Shown here one piece after another: positions 43,349 through 53,224 of a DNA stretch of 64,000 nucleotides. This stretch comes from CAWEFA01 sp963851385. Lineage in GTDB: Bacteria > Bacteroidota > Bacteroidia > Bacteroidales > DTGW01. The notes beneath the pieces are model-generated. The model was given only the letters and a program-made list of their open reading frames with translations. It searched no databases and was not told where the DNA came from. How positions within the stretch are numbered: the first letter of the stretch is position 1; each line of letters opens with the position of its first letter. Both the position numbers and the translations under genes were made by a program. Location of the stretch: the NCBI GenBank assembly GCA_963851385.1, contig CAWKPE010000013.1:124001-188000 (forward strand). The letters run 5' to 3'.

Positions 43349-43957
43349 CTAATGCGTTATGGCTTTATAAAACTCCCAAACGGTTTTGTTTAAGTAATAA
43401 TATTTAAGCACCCCATAGTTCCTGCATAAATAAGTTTTATAGATATTTTTTCTGGTGTACACTGAATTAGTATCTAATTCAACAATATGGACATTCTTAA
43501 AAGAAGTACCGTTTAATTCAATTGATAATTTTGCTGTATCGGTATCAAAAAAACCACCTGCAAAATCACCCCAACTGGAACCTGCACCAGAGGTTGTTAG
43601 ATGCACTTCACTATATTTAAGAAAAGAAGAGTCATACAATTTACCAATATGTTTATAGTATATGTCATCAATTTCAAAATTTTCTTTGTCGCTTGAAGTA
43701 TAGCTTATACTAATTTTACCTATCCGAAAAGTATCATACATATTGTTATAATTGCTTACAAAAATGATTGTATCGCCCTGAAGAAATTTAAATTTCTGAT
43801 AATCCGGGATATTATGGGTTTTATTCTCTTGGCAGGAATAAAATAAAATAAGTATTAAAATAGAAAGAAAGACTGTTTTACCATTTTGCCTGAATAACTG
43901 GAAAAGTATCTTTATTATTATTAACGTTATTGTTTTGGAATAATATTTTGTTGACAT
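43349..43957 (-). CDS. Lipoprotein of unknown function 3
   Basis: 202 residues by the longest frame. A lipoprotein signal TVFLSILILILFYSCQEN begins ~28 residues in, so the real start may be further downstream. Mature part: FKFLQGDTIIFVSNYNNMYDTF, resembling lipoprotein 1. Confidence 0.55.
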   Translation of the reverse strand: MSTKYYSKTITLIIIKILFQLFRQNGKTVFLSILILILFYSCQENKTHNIPDYQKFKFLQGDTIIFVSNYNNMYDTFRIGKISISYTSSDKENFEIDDIYYKHIGKLYDSSFLKYSEVHLTTSGAGSSWGDFAGGFFDTDTAKLSIELNGTSFKNVHIVELDTNSVYTRKNIYKTYLCRNYGVLKYYYLNKTVWEFYKAITH

Positions 43958-44027
43958 AATTTTAAAATTTATTGATTAATATGATTACATAAGCTTCTTT
44001 TGCTTTAATAACAATTTACTTTATTCG

Positions 44028-44097
44028 AAAACCTCTTAGCGGTTAAAAGCTTTTATCTGATTAATTACCTTGTACGTTTAACCGCTTAGAGGTTTTG
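44028..44097. repeat. 70-bp inverted-repeat element, copy 2
   Basis: AAAACCTCTTAGCGGTTAAA and TTTAACCGCTTAGAGGTTTT; same layout and length as copy 1. Its stem is longer and closer to perfect. Confidence 0.7.
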
Positions 44098-44120
44098 GTA
44101 AATCTCGTCATTGCAAATCA

Positions 44121-44173
44121 ACTCTCCCCGTGACTGCGTGCCAGCCATCCCGCGAGACAGCCACGGGGAGAGT
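44121..44173 (-). terminator. Strong hairpin after the T9SS protein gene
   Basis: ACTCTCCCCGTG pairs perfectly with CACGGGGAGAGT across ~29 bases. It lies 8 bases past the stop of the 44181-46283 gene on the minus strand; only a weak T-rich tail follows, so termination is likely but not certain. Confidence 0.5.
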
Positions 44174-44180
44174 ATTTGAT

Positions 44181-46283
44181 TTATTGAATAACAATCTCTT
44201 TAATGTTTATACTATTATTTAAATAAACTTTCACAATATAAACCCCTTTTTGTTCATTCAAATTAATTTCTTCCATACTTGATGTACAATTCCTGGAAAA
44301 AATATTCCTGCCGGACAAGTCGGTAATTTGAATTTTATTGATTTTTGCGTCAGGTGAACTGATATAAAATTGACCTGAGGCCGGGTTTGGGTAAATATCA
44401 ATACTGTTTGATGCAGGATACCTGCCGGTATTACCCTTAATTCCTTTTTCATAAGTCGGAGGTCTTAAAAGAGAATTATTTGGTATAAAATGTTTCACTC
44501 TTGCAGCCGATTTTTTACCTCCAGAAGCGCAACTGCAAGTACCGTAATTCATATAATCGGATATATAATAATTAGGGTTAATACTCGCCTTGAACAAGGA
44601 ACTACTGGTTGAAGCAGCTTTAAAACCCTGTTTCAGAGAAATTGTTTTACCGGCAGTGTAACTAACATTTCCGCCGGTAATTAAATTGGTTGCCGTAATA
44701 CTGCATGCTTCCACAGCGTTCGTTTGGTTAATATAATTTTGTGATATTGTAATATTATCACATGTTTTTTTAGCAAAAGTAAGGTAAAAAAGATTAAACA
44801 GCATCATATAATCCAGGCCGGCATATTCGCCCAAATTAGTAGAATCCTTGTTCCCTATTCCTTCCGGCCACACTAATCTCGATGGCGAAGACCAGTAATA
44901 ACTCCCCCAGGTAAGGTTGCCATTGCTGTCCTTTATTTTATAAGGGCCGCACGCCGGGGCATCGTTTAATAGTTTAAAATATTTTGATTTATCAGTATTA
45001 TATTCAGAGCTTCCAACCGTATTGAGACCTATATGCTCGCTGCCATGCAGGATAAGGTATATCAGCGGAAAATGTTCATAAGGCTGGTCCCAATCTATAT
45101 TCCCGGTGTAATTACGTAATATTTCATATGTATTAACGCTATCTACATCTGCTATTGTTCCTAATGTTGAAACTTTATATGCATCCCAGGTACAAAGCGT
45201 AAAGCCAAAAAAAGTTGCTTCATTATTCCCAAATAACATTTTAAAATTGCCAGCATTATTCTGTGAGCTATCAAAATGAAAATATTCACCCGTAATTTTA
45301 TTTCCTGCTTCACTAACCCCATAATTATAAATATATGCTAAATCAAAATCCGATCCTGAGCCTTGTTCAACAAGGGCATCGCGGATATAATTAAACAAAA
45401 ACCATAAGGTTCCCTGTACAGGTATTTCCCATAGATAAATAAGTAAAGCGCCATCATGATGTTGCATAACCCTTATAGACCTTCGTACTATATCCTTGGC
45501 CCATGCCGAGAAATTAACCACGTTGCCATTGTATATACCTTTGCTACTCAAATAATCCATTATATAAGAGGGATCAGGCAATGTAATTGGAATATTACTT
45601 ACATCCTCGTTATCAACTAATTTTGCAATCAGCGCCAAACCTTCCAGCAAGTGATAAACGTTGTCCTGGCTCATAGATTCCCAAGGGTGTGAAGGAGGAT
45701 AATTCAAATTTAAATATCCAGTTGAAAATAATTGATTATCTATATCATAATCTGTAAACCCAAAGTGATCATAATTTTCCGACCAAAAACCATCGGTCAC
45801 ATCATCTCTTATATAGAACCCGTTCAAATCGTTATTATGATCAAAATACTCACAGTAAGTCATACCATTTATAGGATAACAATATATAGGTTTATTTAAG
45901 TAAGATCTTAAAATATATTCGGAATATAAGTCTCTTCGTTCAATAGCATACATTACGTATAAGAGCTCTTTTAAGGTTTCAGAATAATCCTGCCCGTTGT
46001 TCTTAAGCAACCTGTATTCAGTTGCCAATACACATAAATAATGAGGCAGGTTGGCATTGTTATCGTCCCAGTGAATAGCTTTGATATTTCCATTTACATC
46101 AAGTTCACGTACTGAAGCCGGCAGATTGTTTCCAAACATATCAACGTCAGGGCTTACAACCATAAAGTTATCGCGCAGCCTTTGCCTGTAGTACCAGTAT
46201 TTATCCATGTTACTGCGGCAGTCCTGCGCGTTTGTTGCCAATGTAACTATACATAAGGCAATAAAAACAATAATCTTTTTCAT
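44181..46283 (-). CDS. Large secreted protein with T9SS type A sorting domain
   Basis: 700 residues, signal peptide MKKIIVFIALCIVTLATNA. The first ~500 residues are an unrecognised W/Y-rich domain (FWSENYDHFGFTDYD). Then comes a 3-coordinate '..SFTAG..ISLKQGFKA' strand unit. The C-terminal ~75 residues are the type IX secretion sorting domain: YPNPASGQFYISSP, ITDLSGRNIF, LNEQKGVYIVKV. It should be exported to the cell surface or released. It is 6 bases downstream of 46290-47399, so the two form an operon. Confidence 0.8.
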   Translation of the reverse strand: MKKIIVFIALCIVTLATNAQDCRSNMDKYWYYRQRLRDNFMVVSPDVDMFGNNLPASVRELDVNGNIKAIHWDDNNANLPHYLCVLATEYRLLKNNGQDYSETLKELLYVMYAIERRDLYSEYILRSYLNKPIYCYPINGMTYCEYFDHNNDLNGFYIRDDVTDGFWSENYDHFGFTDYDIDNQLFSTGYLNLNYPPSHPWESMSQDNVYHLLEGLALIAKLVDNEDVSNIPITLPDPSYIMDYLSSKGIYNGNVVNFSAWAKDIVRRSIRVMQHHDGALLIYLWEIPVQGTLWFLFNYIRDALVEQGSGSDFDLAYIYNYGVSEAGNKITGEYFHFDSSQNNAGNFKMLFGNNEATFFGFTLCTWDAYKVSTLGTIADVDSVNTYEILRNYTGNIDWDQPYEHFPLIYLILHGSEHIGLNTVGSSEYNTDKSKYFKLLNDAPACGPYKIKDSNGNLTWGSYYWSSPSRLVWPEGIGNKDSTNLGEYAGLDYMMLFNLFYLTFAKKTCDNITISQNYINQTNAVEACSITATNLITGGNVSYTAGKTISLKQGFKAASTSSSLFKASINPNYYISDYMNYGTCSCASGGKKSAARVKHFIPNNSLLRPPTYEKGIKGNTGRYPASNSIDIYPNPASGQFYISSPDAKINKIQITDLSGRNIFSRNCTSSMEEINLNEQKGVYIVKVYLNNSINIKEIVIQ

Positions 46284-46289
46284 ATTGCA

Positions 46290-47399
46290 TTACTTTTTGT
46301 GATTATTGTTTTCTTTCTCCAATACCTCAATACGTTTATTCAGTTCAATTATATAAAGCATTTGCTCTTCGATTTTTTCAAGAAGTATAGCATTTATCCG
46401 GGCAACATTTATCCCGTTTTGCAGTACGGTATTTTTATCCGGAACATCCGGCAAATGTTCATTGGTTTTTATAAAATTTTCTAATTCGGGGATGGACATC
46501 AGTTTATAATTTTTACCAAAAACATAGTCGGACCAGGCAGTAGCTTTTACATCAACTTCCTGCGCAGTAACAGTTCCATTTATGCCGACATTTCCAAGCA
46601 CTGCCAGTTTATAATCGGTTCTTGCGGAAGTACCAATACCAACATTATTAAGGGTTGTATTTCCGGTTGTTGTAAGACTTCCTGCAGAAATTGCTCCTGT
46701 AGTTGAAAAACTTCCTGCATTAATTACCCCTGTAGTTGTTATTGTTCCGCTTCCTGCAGAAATTGTCCCTGTTGTTGTTAAGCTTCCGCCATTAATAGCC
46801 CCTGTAGTTGAAAAACCTCCTGCAGTTACTGAACCGTTTGTTGAAAAACTTCCTGCAGAAATAACACCGCTTGAAGTGAGAGTTCCAGCAGTAATTAGAC
46901 CAGTAACACCTAAGCTACTGAATGTCATTGAAGATATGCCATAAAATGAAACATTGTAAAAATAAACAGGGCCATTATAGGGAGCATTACCATATGAAGC
47001 CCCTGTAAACCTTATCCACCTGTAAATAACATTTGTATTAACCGTTGCTGTTTGGATATTCGATGAAGTACCGGGTGTTGAAATTGTTGTAAAATTAGTG
47101 CCATCAATCGATCCTTTAATTTGAAATCCGTTCATAGCAGTATTACTGGTTATATTAATCGTATAGTTTATTTGTGTTATAAGATAAGAACTTCCTAAAT
47201 CGAATTGGATATAATCGCCGGATACCATAGGTACACTTCCATACCATCCATTTGGTGAGCAAGTTTGATAAGCGCAATTTGCTTTAGAGGGGTTTACGTT
47301 TGCAGTTGCTGAGGCAATGGATATTTGCGTTTGACTGAAACCGTTTACTGACATTACAGTCAAACCAAATATAATAGCTAAAAGATTTTTAAATTTCAT
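46290..47399 (-). CDS. Secreted discoidin-like / tail-fibre-like repeat protein
   Basis: 369 residues with signal peptide (LLAIIFGLTVMSVNGFS). A discoidin-like carbohydrate-binding region follows at ~25-155 (YQTCSPNGWYGSVPMVSGDYIQFDLG, NGFQIKGSIDGTNFTT). Next are ~10 short collagen-like 'T.G.ISAGSFSTTG' repeats. The C-terminal tail (PELENFIKTNEHLPDVPD, then a coiled coil with KIEEQMLYIIELNKRIEVLEKE) is of the sort at the end of many Bacteroidota tail-fibre-like proteins. Its role is probably surface binding. Confidence 0.7.
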   Translation of the reverse strand: MKFKNLLAIIFGLTVMSVNGFSQTQISIASATANVNPSKANCAYQTCSPNGWYGSVPMVSGDYIQFDLGSSYLITQINYTINITSNTAMNGFQIKGSIDGTNFTTISTPGTSSNIQTATVNTNVIYRWIRFTGASYGNAPYNGPVYFYNVSFYGISSMTFSSLGVTGLITAGTLTSSGVISAGSFSTNGSVTAGGFSTTGAINGGSLTTTGTISAGSGTITTTGVINAGSFSTTGAISAGSLTTTGNTTLNNVGIGTSARTDYKLAVLGNVGINGTVTAQEVDVKATAWSDYVFGKNYKLMSIPELENFIKTNEHLPDVPDKNTVLQNGINVARINAILLEKIEEQMLYIIELNKRIEVLEKENNNHKK

Positions 47400-47551
47400 A
47401 ATAAGGTTTTTTTAGTTTCGCCTACTCTTTTTCAGACATTCTAATATGTCTGTTAGCTTTTGGGCTTCCGCTTTATTTTAGTTTTAGTTTAGTTCTAATG
47501 TCAGGTAAAGTCCGAGCATTGCAATAAAAAAGCGCGAACTTAAACCTTAAA

Positions 47552-47661
47552 TGCATCTGAGGTTCTGGAAAACCCGCACACCAAATAAGGAAAGCCCGCG
47601 CCGTAGCGCGAGCATTTCACTTCATTCTTGGTGTGCAGAAAATTTCCAGATTTCAGATGCA
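47552..47661. repeat. 110-bp three-tier imperfect hairpin
   Basis: TGCATCTGA / TCAGATGCA, then CTGGAAA / TTTCCAG, then GCACACCAA / TTGGTGTGC, then a GC-rich top GCGC-CGTA-GCGC. It lies upstream of the 46290-47399 gene. The rest of 47400-48210 holds only a doubtful 66-codon plus-strand ORF (47835-48035) that I do not call. Confidence 0.6.
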
Positions 47662-48210
47662 CGAATAAAAGCTTAATGCTCTTTATAATTTATATTACAT
47701 TTAAATCTCTACATCCTTTTTATTTAAGAGTTTCACATTACAAATTTTATAATATTAAAAAAACATTTAGTCTAAAATATAGAAATTATCTATTAGTTGT
47801 TATTATTATTAAATGTTCTGAGATATGAAAGAAATTGCTAAATTCTGAGTACGAACGGTTTCAAATATACAAAATTGAAAATGGAAAAGAAAAATATTCA
47901 GGAAATTTTATTCAAAATATAGTTTATAATATTTTAAGCCAATTATTGCTTGCAAGAGAACTCTTTAATTTAGAAGGATTTAAATATCGAACAAGGGTTA
48001 ACGATTTTAGAATGTTGAAATACAAAAACTTCTAAAATCAAAAATCGTTAATCGACATTCGTCAATTAAAAAAACATTAGTTTTCTTGTTGAAACTAATT
48101 AGTGCTATAAAAGATAAGGTTAAATATATTTGTAAAAAAGTATGGGTTTATTAATTTGTATGTGCGGGATAGCCAATTAATCTATAAATTTACAACAAAT
48201 AAATAAAATT

Positions 48211-48435
48211 ATGACATACAATTTTGTAGCAGAAATAACCAGGGATCATGAAATAAACCAATATATTGGCATAGTTCCCAGTTTACCTGGCGCTCATACG
48301 CAAGCTGCAACACTTGACGAGTTATACCGGAATTTAAAAGAGGTAATTATACTATGTTTAAAGGAACTTACAGAAGAAGAAATTAAAGAAATACCCGATT
48401 TTATTGGTACTCAAAATATATCAGTAGCTGTATGA
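48211..48435 (+). CDS. hicB: HicB-family antitoxin
   Basis: 74 residues: YIGIVPSLPGAHTQAATLDELYRNLKEVI is the partial RNase H-like fold of HicB. No DNA-binding tail is evident. The stop TGA overlaps the next ATG (ATGA), as in hicBA operons. Lies outside the cassette array. Confidence 0.8.
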   Translation: MTYNFVAEITRDHEINQYIGIVPSLPGAHTQAATLDELYRNLKEVIILCLKELTEEEIKEIPDFIGTQNISVAV

Positions 48436-48658
48436 GTATCAAAGTACCTATTGTAAAAATTAAGATACTTGAAAAACTTTTGTTTTATCTAGGTTTTGAA
48501 GCTAAACGACAAAGCGGCAGTCATGTTTTTTACAGACGGTATACTATACACTTCCTCATCACGGCAATCAAGATTTAGGGCGTTCATTAATACGCCAGAT
48601 TTTAAGAGAAGTAGATATTACTCCTGAAGAATTTATAAAACTTCTTAAAAAGTTATAA
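48432..48658 (+). pseudogene. hicA: HicA-family toxin, frameshifted
   Basis: Starts MSIKVPIVKIKILEKLLFYL, then GFEAKRQSGSHVFYRR, the dsRBD-like HicA pattern with its catalytic His. The frame then shifts by one base near 48545; the proper continuation (PHHGNQDLGRSLIRQI, EEFIKLLKKL) is in another frame. Toxin activity is probably lost unless this is a base-calling error. Confidence 0.7.
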
Positions 48659-48740
48659 TTTCCTAATGTCTGGGTCTGATTTAGTTCTATTATCCATTCT
48701 ATATTACACCGGTCAGTAAAATTAAAGAATGAATATAACA

Positions 48741-49553
48741 TCACTGCGGCTTGGTATCTTGGTGTTTATTTTTTAATTTAAATTTACGACTCTTGAATTC
48801 TGAACAAATTATTGCAGTCGCAACAGAAACATTCAATGAATCAATTCTTGCAGAATTTAAACTGAATGAAGGAATAGTAATTTTTTCGTCAATAAACTGT
48901 TGAATTGATTTTGAAATGCCTTTCGATTCATTTCCCATAACTATTAAACCATATGGAGCCAGATTAGCAGAATAAATATTCTTTCCATTTAAAAAAGCAC
49001 CATAAACCGGCAATTCAAATCTCTTTTTTATATCTCTTAAAAAATCATTGAGTTCAAGATGAATTACTTTTACTCTTAAAAAAGCACCCATTGTGGCCTG
49101 TATTACTTTTGGATTATATAGGTCAACCGAATTGTTTGAGCAAATGACGTTTTCAATGCCAAACCATTCTGCTATTCTGATTATTGTACCTAAATTTCCC
49201 GGGTCCTGAATTTCATCCAAAACTAGAGTAAGCTTTTTATTCAATTCATTTATATCGAAAATTGTTTCAGGTATTTTAGCAAAAGCAACAACTTTATTTG
49301 GTGTCGTCATCAGGCTGACTCGTTTAAGTTCATCTTCGCTCGCTTCCATTAACTCTCTTGCACTTGATAAAAACTTTTTATTTGAGGCCATCCATTCCTT
49401 TGTACCAATTATTGAAATAGTTTCAATTTTTGATCCAAGTAATTCCAAAACTATTTTTTCACCTTCTGCAATAAACAAGCCTTCATTATCTCTAATTTTT
49501 TTCTGTTTAAGTGTCGCCAATTGTTTAAATCTATTTTTGCTGGTTTTCGGCAT
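48741..49553 (-). CDS. TrmH/SpoU-family RNA 2'-O-methyltransferase
   Basis: I chose MPKTSKNRFKQLATLKQKK (49553) as start. N-terminal substrate-binding domain (EGEKIVLELLGSKI), then the SPOUT knot: LVLDEIQDPGNLGTIIRIAEWFG (motif 1), LIVMGNESKGIS (motif 2), ITIPSFSLNSARIDSLNVSVATAI (motif 3). It methylates a ribose in rRNA or tRNA using SAM; the exact site cannot be told. Confidence 0.9.
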   Translation of the reverse strand: MPKTSKNRFKQLATLKQKKIRDNEGLFIAEGEKIVLELLGSKIETISIIGTKEWMASNKKFLSSARELMEASEDELKRVSLMTTPNKVVAFAKIPETIFDINELNKKLTLVLDEIQDPGNLGTIIRIAEWFGIENVICSNNSVDLYNPKVIQATMGAFLRVKVIHLELNDFLRDIKKRFELPVYGAFLNGKNIYSANLAPYGLIVMGNESKGISKSIQQFIDEKITIPSFSLNSARIDSLNVSVATAIICSEFKSRKFKLKNKHQDTKPQ

Positions 49554-49715
49554 AATAATTGTAAATATAAATTTCAATTTGACAAAAAACTATTTAGGTT
49601 TTTCGTGCTTTGTACATAACAACAAACTTCAAAAATAAGCACAAATCTTGAAAAGTCGATTTAATTAATTGGTGTTACCTGATTTTAAAATAATACTAAT
49701 CAAGTTATGTAACTT

Positions 49716-49745
49716 TTTTAAGTTGATTATATTTGTCGGTAAATG
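49716..49745 (+). promoter_or_regulatory. Promoter for tamL
   Basis: TATATTTG near 49728 fits the Bacteroidota -7 box TAnnTTTG and lies ~50 bases before the tamL start. Confidence 0.4.
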
Positions 49746-49784
49746 ATATAAAATAAAGTGGGCACATTGTTTAGTTTTACTGGA

Positions 49785-52100
49785 ATGCGAATAAAACATA
49801 CATTATTGCTATTGCTGGTAATAATTTTAATTTTATCAGGATGCAATACCGTAAAATACGTTCCGGAAAATAATTATCTTCTTGATCGTAATTATTTAAA
49901 GATTGAAGGTAAAGGGACTAATAAAAAAGATTTAGAACCTCTTTTTAAACAAAAGCCAAACAAACGAATACTGGGTTTCAGATTTCATCTGGGTTTGTAC
50001 AATCTCTCCAGACCTGGCAGTAACCATTGGTTTAGCAGATCGTTCAGAAAAATTGGTGAAGAGCCGGTAATTTATGATGAAGATCTCAAAGATAAAACTG
50101 CACAACAAATTTCATTGTATTTAAAGAATAAAGGATATTATAATGCACTTGTTACTGACACTGCTATTTTTAAAAAGAAATCAGCACGTGTATATTATAA
50201 TGTTAAAACAGGAATTCCATATAAACTTCAGAAATTAGAATATAAAATTGAAGATACAGCAATTAATAAACTGGTTCTGGCAGATACATTAAATTGTCTA
50301 TTAAAACCAGGTATTGTCTTTGATATTGATCAAATGCAGAATGAGCGTACAAGAATAGAAACTTTTCTAAAGAACCGGGGCTATTTCAATTTCACAAAAG
50401 AATATATACACTTTGATGCAGATTCTGCCTTAGGTAACCATAAAGTGAATTTGATACTTGGTATAAGTAATTTTCAGGTAAAAGATCAGGAGGGTACGGT
50501 AAAATATCTACCACATGCTTTGTATAAACTTGGTAAAATAAAAGTAATATTTGAAAGAGAACCATTAAAGGATACTATTGAAAATTACCTGTATACTCAT
50601 TTACCGGATAGTGTTTTCATAAATAATATAGAGGTGATTTACCAGGATGGAATTGTTGTAAAGCCTTCCCTCATCGTTAATAAAATATATATAGCTCCGG
50701 GCCAATTGTACAGGCAAATAAATGTTGATGAATCTTATAAAAGTTTGTTGTCTCTTAAGATATTTAAATTCATTAACATTGAATTTAGCGAAGATACTAC
50801 TATTGCTAAGGGTGAATTTAAAGTAATAGATTGCAAGATGCAACTTGCCACAACGGTTTTTCAATCATACCAGCCAGAAGTTGAATTGACAAATTCTGCA
50901 GGGATTGGTGCTGCAGGAAGTTTAAATTATCAGCATAAGAACCTTTTTAAAGGCGCTGAATTATTTAACTTTAAAGTTAACGGTGCTACTGAAGCAGTGA
51001 AAGAGACAGAAACATTTAAGTTCAAAAGCACTTTAAAACTTGGTGCAGAAGCTAAAATAGAATTTCCAAAATTACTGGTACCTTTTAGTTCAGAACAATT
51101 TGATAGAAAGTACAACCCAAAAACTTCTTTATCAAGTGCATATAATTACCTTCGCATGCCTGAATATACACAATCTATTGCCAATGTTTCATTTGGATAT
51201 AATTGGAACGGCAATCGATATACTATTTTCCAATTAGATCCTATCGATATTAATTTAGTTAAAGTTCTTAGCTATAATCAAAGTTTTTATGACAGTCTTA
51301 AGAATCCGATTCTGAAATATGCCTTTACTAACCATTTAGTATCGGTTACCAGTTTTAGTTATACATATAATAACCAGAGATTCAAAAAAAATTCCGCGTT
51401 TATGTTTTTTCGATTCAATTTCGAAATGGCAGGTAATACGTTAAGATTATTAAGTAATGCACTTCATGCTATAAAAGATACTGATAATGCATATCGGCTA
51501 TTTAATATTGAATTTTCACAATATATTAAAGGTGATGTTGATTTTCGCTATTATCAACCAATAAATGTAACAGACAGGATGGTGTACCGGATATTTGTAG
51601 GTGTAGCTTATCCTTATGGTAATTCAAAAGAAATTCCTATTGAGAAGCAATATTTTTCTGGAGGAGCAAATAGTATCCGAGCTTGGCAGGCTTATAACCT
51701 TGGTCCTGGATCTTATAAAGATACCACCCAGGAAGGTGGATATCCGGATAAAACGTCAGATATTAAACTAGAGGGCAATATGGAATATCGCTTTAAACTA
51801 TTTTGGATTCTCGAGGGCGCTTTATTTTTGGATGTCGGAAATATTTGGTCAATAAATAAAAACGACACCAGAAAAGGAGCAGTATTCACTTTTGATCATT
51901 TTCTTTCACAAGTTGCTGTTGGAACCGGCTTTGGAATGCGTTTCGATTTTTCCTTTTTCATTTTCCGACTTGATTTGGGTTTGCAGCTTCGGGATCCTAC
52001 GCTGATTAATCATCCTTGGTCTTTTAACAAGAGCAGCAGCGACACAAGAACATTTACCGACTTATTATATCCTTCGATTGGTATTGGATATCCTTTCTAA
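49785..52100 (+). CDS. tamL: TamL, Omp85-family outer-membrane lipoprotein
   Basis: Start MRIKHTLLLLLVIILILSGC gives a lipoprotein signal, the feature that sets TamL of Bacteroidota apart from TamA. POTRA-like domains fill ~residues 30-370 (NYLKIEGKGTNKKDLEPLF, NKGYYNALVTDTAIF, FLKNRGYFNFTKEYI). The C-terminal 16-strand barrel has the conserved loop-6 region (KQYFSGGANSIRAWQAYNLGPG). It assembles outer-membrane proteins or moves lipids; its usual TamB partner is not in the window. Confidence 0.85.
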   Translation: MRIKHTLLLLLVIILILSGCNTVKYVPENNYLLDRNYLKIEGKGTNKKDLEPLFKQKPNKRILGFRFHLGLYNLSRPGSNHWFSRSFRKIGEEPVIYDEDLKDKTAQQISLYLKNKGYYNALVTDTAIFKKKSARVYYNVKTGIPYKLQKLEYKIEDTAINKLVLADTLNCLLKPGIVFDIDQMQNERTRIETFLKNRGYFNFTKEYIHFDADSALGNHKVNLILGISNFQVKDQEGTVKYLPHALYKLGKIKVIFEREPLKDTIENYLYTHLPDSVFINNIEVIYQDGIVVKPSLIVNKIYIAPGQLYRQINVDESYKSLLSLKIFKFINIEFSEDTTIAKGEFKVIDCKMQLATTVFQSYQPEVELTNSAGIGAAGSLNYQHKNLFKGAELFNFKVNGATEAVKETETFKFKSTLKLGAEAKIEFPKLLVPFSSEQFDRKYNPKTSLSSAYNYLRMPEYTQSIANVSFGYNWNGNRYTIFQLDPIDINLVKVLSYNQSFYDSLKNPILKYAFTNHLVSVTSFSYTYNNQRFKKNSAFMFFRFNFEMAGNTLRLLSNALHAIKDTDNAYRLFNIEFSQYIKGDVDFRYYQPINVTDRMVYRIFVGVAYPYGNSKEIPIEKQYFSGGANSIRAWQAYNLGPGSYKDTTQEGGYPDKTSDIKLEGNMEYRFKLFWILEGALFLDVGNIWSINKNDTRKGAVFTFDHFLSQVAVGTGFGMRFDFSFFIFRLDLGLQLRDPTLINHPWSFNKSSSDTRTFTDLLYPSIGIGYPF

Positions 52101-52123
52101 TTGCATAATATTTTTAATTTGAA

Positions 52124-53002
52124 ATGTACCGGAATTTTTTTAAAGAATATTTTTCATTTTCAATAGCTGCCCGGCGCGGTATCTGGATTTTGATAACTAT
52201 AATTATTATAGCTTTTTCAATTCCATACTTATATTCATTATTATTTAAAGATAATTTTAAATCACCAAAGCATGAAGAAATAGAAGAATTTGATAAAGCA
52301 TTTATCGAGATAAAGGGAAAAGAAAAAACTATTACACCTTTATATATAAAATTATTTGATCCTAATAAAATTTCAAAGGAAGATTGGATTAAAATAGGTG
52401 TTAAAAGTAAAATAGCTGCAAATATTGAAAAGTATCTTGAAAAAGGTGGACATTTTTATAGAAAAGAAGATTTGCTAAAAATATATGGATTCGATAAAAA
52501 AACTTGTACAAAATTGTCACCATATTTTGTTTTTCCTGCGGACACCACGATATTAATGTCGAAGAGATTTAAGAAAAATTTAAACATTGAGAAAAAGTCT
52601 ATTAATAAAATTGAACTCAATACTGCTGATTCATCTGCGCTTGAAAAACTTCCAAATATAAATAAAACTCTTTCGGAAAGAATTCTTAAATACAAAGTCT
52701 TATTGGGTGGTTTCTTTAAGCGAGAACAACTTATGGAAGTTTATGGTCTTAAAAAGAATATTTACGACTCCATAAAAAATATGGTTAAAGTTGATTCTAA
52801 CCTGATTACAAAAATCAATATTAATATTGCATCAGAGAAACAATTGTCAAAGCATCCATATATCGGGAAATATAAAGCAAAAGAAATAATTAAGTATAAA
52901 AAATTCAAAACTAAAATTTCAGATTACAACGAATTGTTATTAAACGGATTTTTTTCAAATGAAGAAATAAATAAACTTAGACATTATTTAAAATTTGAAT
53001 AA
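52124..53002 (+). CDS. Membrane-anchored helix-hairpin-helix protein
   Basis: 292 residues. One N-terminal membrane helix (GIWILITIIIIAFSIPYLYSLL), then four HhH units: FDPNKISKEDWIKIGVKSKIA, IELNTADSSALEKLPNINKTLSERILKYK, ININIASEKQLSKHPYIGKYKAKEIIKYKKF and similar. ComEA-like HhH repeats bind DNA backbone. A role in DNA uptake is possible, not shown. 23 bases after tamL. Confidence 0.8.
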   Translation: MYRNFFKEYFSFSIAARRGIWILITIIIIAFSIPYLYSLLFKDNFKSPKHEEIEEFDKAFIEIKGKEKTITPLYIKLFDPNKISKEDWIKIGVKSKIAANIEKYLEKGGHFYRKEDLLKIYGFDKKTCTKLSPYFVFPADTTILMSKRFKKNLNIEKKSINKIELNTADSSALEKLPNINKTLSERILKYKVLLGGFFKREQLMEVYGLKKNIYDSIKNMVKVDSNLITKININIASEKQLSKHPYIGKYKAKEIIKYKKFKTKISDYNELLLNGFFSNEEINKLRHYLKFE

Positions 53003-53174
53003 AATTATAAGTTAAAATTCTAATTTTTAATAAATTAATATTTATTAATTTACGCTTTTATTCCATCTAAATATTTTGTAACTTTAATCTGATATCAAAA
53101 AAAATCGTATTGTAATGTTGATTTTTTAGTTTGAAAACTATTATTAATTACCTGGCTAAATTATTTTTAGAAAT

Positions 53175-53213
53175 AAATTTTGAATATTCATTTTCATTTT
53201 AATAAATTTGCGG
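53175..53213 (+). promoter_or_regulatory. Promoter for rpsU
   Basis: TTTTG near 53178 and TAAATTTG at about 53203-53210 match the Bacteroidota -33 and -7 boxes, ~20 bases before the start codon. Confidence 0.45.
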
Positions 53214-53224
53214 CTCATTAAAAA

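Noticed and set aside
47835..48035. 66-codon plus-strand ORF
   Set aside because: No ribosome-binding site, domain or conserved context is visible in A+T-rich intergenic DNA.
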